Shown here: in pieces, positions 58,816 to 64,000 of the stretch
Layout: each line of letters begins with the position of its first letter
Position numbering within the stretch: the first letter of the stretch is position 1
DNA from: Rosa chinensis
Taxonomy: Eukaryota; Streptophyta; Magnoliopsida; Rosales; Rosaceae
DNA length: 64,000 nt
Direction: 5' to 3'
Assembly (NCBI RefSeq): GCF_002994745.2
Contig: NC_037094.1
Location: 22,483,001-22,547,000, forward strand
The notes under the pieces: model-generated
Databases searched by the model: none
What the model was told of the DNA's origin: nothing
Seen by the model: only the letters and a program-made list of their open reading frames with translations
Made by a program: the position numbers and the translations under genes

Positions 58816-60804
58816 TCAGTCGACCACAGCCAGCTTCTGATACTCATCGCCGGAGATGGCCAACTCCATGGCCATATCCGGGCTAACTTCCCCATCATTA
58901 TCCAAGAACAACTTCAACAAATTCTTTGAAAAGCCACTCAACATTGCCACCCCAGGTTGCTTCTCCGTCACCGGTGTAGACATAGAGTGCCTCAGATTCC
59001 AAAACACAATCTGAGGCACCTCATTCCCATAACCATTCCTCTTGAACCTCCTCTGAATCGCCTCATAATCCGTCTCCCAAGTACTCTCATGATTAGCCTC
59101 ATCAAACTCCATGTCACTAAACACAAACACCCTCTTTATCATATCCTCAGGCTTCAAGTTCCCCTTCACAGCCACTCTAAGTATCAGATCAAACACCTTT
59201 TGAAAATCGGTGTTGAACCCCGAGTGCATTGACCTCATAAACTTACACTTTGACTTCAAATCTTCACCTTCAATCAAATGCAGCTCAGGCTTCTCACTAA
59301 AAGTGATGACCTTCCCTTTCCACGGCTTTTCACTTAATTCCGAAACCAAAAGCCCCAAGGCCACACTCACATCCATAGGAAGCCCCTCCATGCTGCCTGA
59401 CACGTCACACACAGCCAAGCAGTTCTTCAGCTGCCCCTTCTTCACCAAATCCTCCACCATCCTCTTCCACTGAAGCTCCGCCACGCCATCACTGCCTCTT
59501 GAATTCGAGGCAATGATCTCGTGCGGCAGCAGAGCACCAGCCGCAATGGTGGTCTTCCCGGCCTTTGCATCAACCAAATACTTCGAAAACCTCACAAGGT
59601 CTTGCTTAAAAAACGTTTCCTTGTAAAGCTTCATGGCCACGGAGGGGACCCTATTGTAAGGAAGGGACCTCCATTTTCGTGCCCCTATGTAAACCTCCGG
59701 TAACTCCAGAGCCTTCCTTAAAGGAACAAGCACTTCCTTCCTCAGCCGGTCCCGGACTCTGTAAGCATAATGCTGCTCCAAAACGCCGTCGTATTCCGGA
59801 CACGACTCGAGCGGGAAAACCTTCTTTGCAATCCTTTCGCAGAGGAGAGTGGCGCGATCAAAAGACGAGTCGAGCGAAGGGCACCACTTGGCGGCGAGGC
59901 TGATGTTGTTGAACTCATTAGAGTTGAGATTTTCGAGGTCGGATTTCAAGCAAGCGGCAAAGAGATCCGAGACGCGCTCGTGGAGGAACCGGTAATCCGG
60001 GTCGCGATCGTATCTCGAGACGGCCTTGTTTGCCATGTCAGTGAATTTCTGTTTTCTCAAAACACTTGCCTTTTCCTTTTCCGAGTTTGTCCTCTCCGTC
60101 GCCTTCACCACCCTCTCCTCCCGCGGCTCCTTCCGGGTGGTGTAACTCAGCCTCTTCCTTTTGTTGGTTCTCGACTTAAAACCTGGCCTCCGCCTCTGCG
60201 GGGGCGACGGAGATCGTGTTCTTGATCGAGACGTACAGTTGCTATCTCTATCTCTTGAGTATGACCTAGACCTTGTGCCAGAACTTGAGCTAGAACTTGA
60301 GCGTGACGGAGATTTTGAACCTCTACGGCGGCGGGAGAGTTTCTTTTTCATGGACCACTCGGCCTTGCGGTTCTTCCTTATGTCTTGGCCTTCTAGAAGG
60401 CGGTAGAGAATCTCGGGGAGGTCTTTGAAGCACCCGAATTGGGCGAAAGAGGCGAGATTGCAGGCTAGGGTTTTGGGGTGGTGTCTGTGGAGCCAGAATG
60501 CTGCCGTGAAGAAGGCTTCTTTGTCGGACTTTCCGGTGCCGCGGACGCCGCGGAGGTTGCAGATTAGCTTGAGGGTGGTTAGGGCGTTGTGGGCCCAGGA
60601 CTTGGGAAGTTGTTCGTTGATGTAAGAGGACGGGGTGTCGGGTACGATGTGGAAGAAGAGGTCGAGGCAGGGGTTGCCGGAGGAGAGGTTGGTGGCGGAG
60701 TTGTTCTCGGTGCGTCCCAACAGAGGTTTCGTTGTGGTGGTGGTGGTGGAGTCTGAAGGTTTGGGTCCTGGAGGACCAAGAAGAAGTTTTGGAGGAGCTG
60801 CCAT
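58816..60804 (-). CDS. DUF2828/vWA-like protein with an Arg-Ser-rich insert
   Basis: A single-exon 662-residue protein of the plant DUF2828 family, whose C-terminal half has a von Willebrand A-like fold. Residues ~40-150 form the N-terminal helical part (NPCLDLFFHIVPDTP..KSWAHNALTTLKLICNLRGVRGTGK..FGCFKDLPEIL). Residues ~155-215 are Arg/Ser-rich (SRSSSSSSSGTRSRSYSRDR), resembling splicing-factor RS domains. YRFLHERVSDLFA and AAKWCPSLDSSFDRATLLCE follow, and the metal-site motif DVSGS lies at ~467. The family function is not established. The start ATG at 60804 is followed by a Pro-rich stretch usual for family members. The RS-like insert suggests nuclear or RNA-linked activity, but that is inference. 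The frame is intact. Confidence 0.92.
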   Translation of the reverse strand: MAAPPKLLLGPPGPKPSDSTTTTTTKPLLGRTENNSATNLSSGNPCLDLFFHIVPDTPSSYINEQLPKSWAHNALTTLKLICNLRGVRGTGKSDKEAFFTAAFWLHRHHPKTLACNLASFAQFGCFKDLPEILYRLLEGQDIRKNRKAEWSMKKKLSRRRRGSKSPSRSSSSSSSGTRSRSYSRDRDSNCTSRSRTRSPSPPQRRRPGFKSRTNKRKRLSYTTRKEPREERVVKATERTNSEKEKASVLRKQKFTDMANKAVSRYDRDPDYRFLHERVSDLFAACLKSDLENLNSNEFNNISLAAKWCPSLDSSFDRATLLCERIAKKVFPLESCPEYDGVLEQHYAYRVRDRLRKEVLVPLRKALELPEVYIGARKWRSLPYNRVPSVAMKLYKETFFKQDLVRFSKYLVDAKAGKTTIAAGALLPHEIIASNSRGSDGVAELQWKRMVEDLVKKGQLKNCLAVCDVSGSMEGLPMDVSVALGLLVSELSEKPWKGKVITFSEKPELHLIEGEDLKSKCKFMRSMHSGFNTDFQKVFDLILRVAVKGNLKPEDMIKRVFVFSDMEFDEANHESTWETDYEAIQRRFKRNGYGNEVPQIVFWNLRHSMSTPVTEKQPGVAMLSGFSKNLLKLFLDNDGEVSPDMAMELAISGDEYQKLAVVD

Positions 60805-60809
60805 TGTTT

Positions 60810-61700
60810 TTGTGTTTGGGGTTTAGGGTTAGGGTTTGATATGGGAGGGTTTGGATTGATGATTGAAAGGGGGCGAAGAGCCTGTTTTATAAGAGAACTT
60901 GTGAGAGATAATTTTTGGTTAGGAATAGAGATGAACTGATTGCGAGGCGGTGGCGAATCCAACATAGATTAGATATGTATTGGAAATAACCCAATTCTTG
61001 CATAAGAAAAAGTTGTGTTTCACATTTTCACATCAATATAATTAAGGCTGTACTGTTCAGAAAAATTAAAAGAACTAGAGGGGTATACAAATGAAAGTAG
61101 ATGTTCTATGATTCTATCACCAATTCAATATGAACTTACATATTAAAAAAATCCCGTAGAGAACTTAAACTAATAGCAAAATGAGGAAGCAGAGGTCTAA
61201 TAGTAAAATGCAACACGCGTACGTACAGAGGCACAAGTATGGCTATGTTAATAAAACGTACTCGATGCAGTTCTTATAGTAGTATAAGGAAGCATTTTGA
61301 GTGGATCGGAGAGAGCCAAAAGTAACTAGTCATATTCTGTTGCTATACAATTATGCTGTAGTACTGTTTAATGAACGATTATAACCCCTTATAACAAATG
61401 TTTCTATCGAATACATGCATATCCCTTTTTCGGATGTTGCACCTCTCACCCATTGGTAGTAGATTGAATAAAACTGTTGGAGTTATGATCAACCTAGTTT
61501 GTTCCCTACATTGTGATTCCAACGAAGAAATCCCAGGTTTTCACCAATTACGTACTAGGATCAGCATTCAGGTATTATTTTTTCAGTCCATGGTCAGAGA
61601 ATGGTTAGTCAATTTAGTGTTGGGTGACCAAGTTATTCTGGATTCTTAGTCAACTTAAAATATGAATCAGGTCTATGAAAGGTAGCTAGCTAGCTAGGGT
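60810..61700. other. Upstream of the DUF2828 gene, no other gene seen
   Basis: The bases next to 60805 hold the leader and promoter of the minus-strand gene, with AGGGTTAGGGTTT (60823-60836 on plus). The rest is AT-rich and contains only short frames. Confidence 0.5.
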
Positions 61701-61710
61701 GAAAGGTGTC

Positions 61711-61836
61711 TCACAAAGGATTGTAGAAGCCTTGGAAAAGTTCAATCACTTCAATGTTACCGGAATTCCTCCAGCTCCAAGGTTTGATAGAAGGATAATC
61801 TTGCCATGTCCGATCTGTTTCTCTTTGTGAGAGCTT
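61711..61836 (-). pseudogene. Possible terminal exon of an unidentified gene
   Basis: On minus, a TTTATTAGGCAG acceptor is followed by 41 open codons and a stop: KLSQRETDRTWQDYPSIKPW, SWRNSGNIEVIELFQGFYNP, L. The composition (many Trp, Tyr, Pro) looks like real protein. I do not recognise the family, and no upstream exon is seen before the copia LTR at about 62290, so it may be a fragment left by rearrangement, or chance. Confidence 0.35.
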
Positions 61837-62291
61837 CTGCCTAATAAAGGCAGACATGTACATAATCAGTTTGTGGTACAATTGAGAGTTAAAAATCTCT
61901 TTCTCCATATATAAAATTCTAAATGAGTACAAAGTTGCATTACTCCTTTGTTTGGTTATTTTATCATTTGGGCGAGTACTCTTCAGCTGATCTCCATGAC
62001 TTACAAACTCTACCAAAAGCAACAGACACTACAACTACATCTCGATGCAGATCCGAGCAATAAACACTACTGAAAGCATAATTCTAAGTAAAACCAATGG
62101 TTCATTGATTTGTTGCTGGTGCCCGGCCACCCTCCCAATTTTATATCCAATGAAGTCAAAATCACATTTCGCTACCATGCATTAAATTCTGCCACATTCA
62201 TATTCTGCCTAATGCCGCATGCTCTGAAATGCTGCGCCATTTTTTCTTTAATTTTTGGTCAATGAAATAGTGCAGTTGTAAGTTATAACAA

Positions 62292-62487
62292 TGGAGTCAA
62301 AAGAACAAGTCAGAGAGAATAAATTTCTGATATATAATTACACCCATTCTGTGGTGTATTTAAACAGATTACAATCGTAGTACACATATTGTGTACTACT
62401 GTACTACAACACATACAAGGTAAGTATTTACTACAATATATTCCCTTGTAGCCTATTCCTAATAGGTAACGATGACTCACACTAACA
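62292..62487 (-). repeat. 3' LTR of the right-edge copia element
   Basis: On minus, the purine tract TTGAGGGGGAG precedes TGTTAGTGTGAGTC, the expected LTR start, so the LTR ends at 62487 on plus. The left limit (near 62292, TGGAGTCAAAAG) is a guess because the partner LTR lies outside the window. Confidence 0.6.
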
Positions 62488-64000
62488 CTCCCCCTCAAGT
62501 TGGCGCATATACATCAACCATGCCCAACTTGCTTAGTGAGTCATAAAACGCCTTTCTGGAAACTCCTTTGGTAAGTACATCTGCAAGTTGCTCTTCAGTT
62601 GGAACAAAAGGAAAGCTAATGATTTTGGCATCTAGCTTCTCCTTTATAAAGTGACGGTCAACCTCCACATGCTTAGTACGATCATGCTGTACTGGATTCT
62701 GTGATATGTCAATAGCTGCCTTGTTGTCACAATACAACTGCATGGAATTTTTGAGTATGAAACCTAGATCACGTAACAGATTTCTCAGCCACAACAATTC
62801 ACACACTCCGTGAGCCATACCTCTATACTCCGCCTCAACACTAGAACGTGCCACAACTTTCTGTTTCTTACTCTTCCATGTAACCAAATTACCTCCCACA
62901 AAGGTAAAGTAACCTGATGTCGACCTCCTGTCTGTGATATTTCCAGCCCAATCTGCATCTGTGAAGCCACAAACCTCAAGAATGTTGTTGTGTTTAGAAA
63001 ATAGTACTCCCCTACCTGGAGCTGACTTCAAGTACTTCAGAATTCGCATAACAGCATCCATGTGACTCTCACTCGGATTATGCATGAACTGACTCACCAC
63101 GCTCACTGCATATGCAACGTCAGGTCTGGTATGAGCCAAATAAATCAAGCGCCCAACTAACCTCTGATAGCGAGCTCGGTCAGTTGGTACCTGATCTGGA
63201 TACTCAGCTAAACCATGGTTCTGCTCAATAGGAGTATCAATAGGTCTGCAATCTAATAAACCTGTCTCTGTCAACAAGTCAAGAACATACTTCCTCTGGC
63301 ACAGATAGATTCCTTCTCTCCCCCTGGCTACCTCAATTCCTAAGAAGTACTTAAGCTCACCCAAGTCCTTCATCTCAAACTCAGAAGCTAGCTGTCTCTG
63401 CAGTCTACCCATCTCAACAGTGTCATTACCAGTGATTACCATATCATCCACATAGATAATTAGAGCTGTTACCTTCCCCTGTTGATGCTTGAGGAACAAG
63501 GTATGGTCTGAGTTGCTCTGCCTGTAACCAACCTTCCGCATGAACTGTGAAAATCTTCCAAACCAAGCACGAGGTGACTGTTTGAGACCATACAGAGACT
63601 TTCTCAATTTGCATACAAACTCACCAGGAGAAGCAACTACATACCCTGGTGGGAGGCTCATGTATACTTCCTCGGCTAACTCTCCATGAAGAAATGCATT
63701 CTTGACATCAAATTGTCGGAGTGGCCAGTTTAAACTAGCAGCGAACGAGAGCAGAACCCGAATAGTATTCATCTTGGCAACAGGAGCAAAAGTTTCATCA
63801 TAGTCTATATCATATGTCTGAGTAAATCCCTTTGCTACAAGACGTGCTTTGTATCGATTCACTGATCCATCTGCATTATGCTTCACGGTAAACACCCAAC
63901 GACAACCTACAGCCTTCTTGCCTTGTGGTGGAGGCACAAGTTGCCAAGTACTGTTCTTCTGCAACGCCTCCATCTCTTCATCCATAGCCTTCCTCCACTT
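62488..64000 (-). mobile_element. Ty1/copia retrotransposon, 3' part, continues past the window
   Basis: It contains the pol frame below, then the polypurine tract and the LTR on the left. The right edge of the window cuts it before integrase. Its reverse transcriptase differs clearly from that of the copia element at 21854-27820 (for example YVDDM against YVDDI), so they are different lineages. Confidence 0.9.
62495..64000 (-). CDS. Copia polyprotein: reverse transcriptase and RNase H (partial)
   Basis: The open frame covers at least 496 residues to the stop at 62495. The first ATG in view (63985) is internal, since RVT_2 begins just before it in family members. RVT_2 motifs are WQLVPPP, QFDVKNAFLHGEL and catalytic YVDDM at ~178. 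RNase H shows FTDADWAGNITDRRSTSGY (~368), SSVEAEYRGMA, YCDNKAAIDISQNPVQHDRT and the end ADVLTKG. No stop or frameshift is visible in this part, so the element may be recent. It encodes the copying machinery of the retrotransposon. Confidence 0.93.
   Translation of the reverse strand, partial: KWRKAMDEEMEALQKNSTWQLVPPPQGKKAVGCRWVFTVKHNADGSVNRYKARLVAKGFTQTYDIDYDETFAPVAKMNTIRVLLSFAASLNWPLRQFDVKNAFLHGELAEEVYMSLPPGYVVASPGEFVCKLRKSLYGLKQSPRAWFGRFSQFMRKVGYRQSNSDHTLFLKHQQGKVTALIIYVDDMVITGNDTVEMGRLQRQLASEFEMKDLGELKYFLGIEVARGREGIYLCQRKYVLDLLTETGLLDCRPIDTPIEQNHGLAEYPDQVPTDRARYQRLVGRLIYLAHTRPDVAYAVSVVSQFMHNPSESHMDAVMRILKYLKSAPGRGVLFSKHNNILEVCGFTDADWAGNITDRRSTSGYFTFVGGNLVTWKSKKQKVVARSSVEAEYRGMAHGVCELLWLRNLLRDLGFILKNSMQLYCDNKAAIDISQNPVQHDRTKHVEVDRHFIKEKLDAKIISFPFVPTEEQLADVLTKGVSRKAFYDSLSKLGMVDVYAPT

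Overview
This window is plant nuclear DNA, most likely from a eudicot. Genes with short introns and GT..AG borders lie in AT-rich DNA dense with plant transposons (Ty1/copia, Ty3/gypsy of Tat/Athila type, L1-type, TRIM, MULE, hAT, Harbinger and CACTA). Protein similarity and repeat style fit a rosid and perhaps Rosaceae, but that placement is an impression. No database search was run; family names rest on recognised motifs.

Only four host genes look intact. They are a plastid phospholipase A1 of the DAD1-like class I gamma type (11.1-12.8 kb, +); a small RmlC-type cupin (38.4-40.8 kb, -), followed by a degraded duplicate exon at 37 kb; an RGG-repeat mRNA-binding protein of the RGGA/SERBP1 type (55.0-57.7 kb, +, seven coding exons); and an intronless DUF2828/vWA-like protein carrying an arginine-serine-rich insert (58.8-60.8 kb, -). 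They have no evident common pathway.

Most of the rest is layered mobile DNA. From 0.8 to 10 kb there is a Harbinger-like MITE, a hAT-like element, two MULE-like TIR elements, a TRIM, and several short non-LTR insertions with poly(A) tails and target-site duplications (TSDs). From 13.9 to 20.6 kb there are more non-LTR insertions and a 3.5-kb Pack-MULE-like element that holds an ethanolamine-kinase gene fragment. From 20.8 to 30.4 kb a CACTA-type terminus is followed by a mosaic of at least four broken host-gene fragments (CUL3, the F-box gene SKIP31, PRMT6 and a plant 6-phosphofructokinase), split by a copia element with its own TSD and cut at the right by a gypsy LTR. From 42 to 53 kb there are two solo LTRs of one family, each with a perfect 5-bp TSD, a decayed SWIM/OTU MULE-type gene, and a four-level nest of insertions (MULE, then plus-strand retroposon, then minus-strand LINE-like element, then solo LTR). 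The right edge runs into a second copia element whose visible pol segment is still open.

The points of most interest are the multi-gene mosaic at 21-30 kb, the ethanolamine-kinase Pack-MULE, the nest at 48.5-53.4 kb, and the recurrent short TSD-bounded retroposons.
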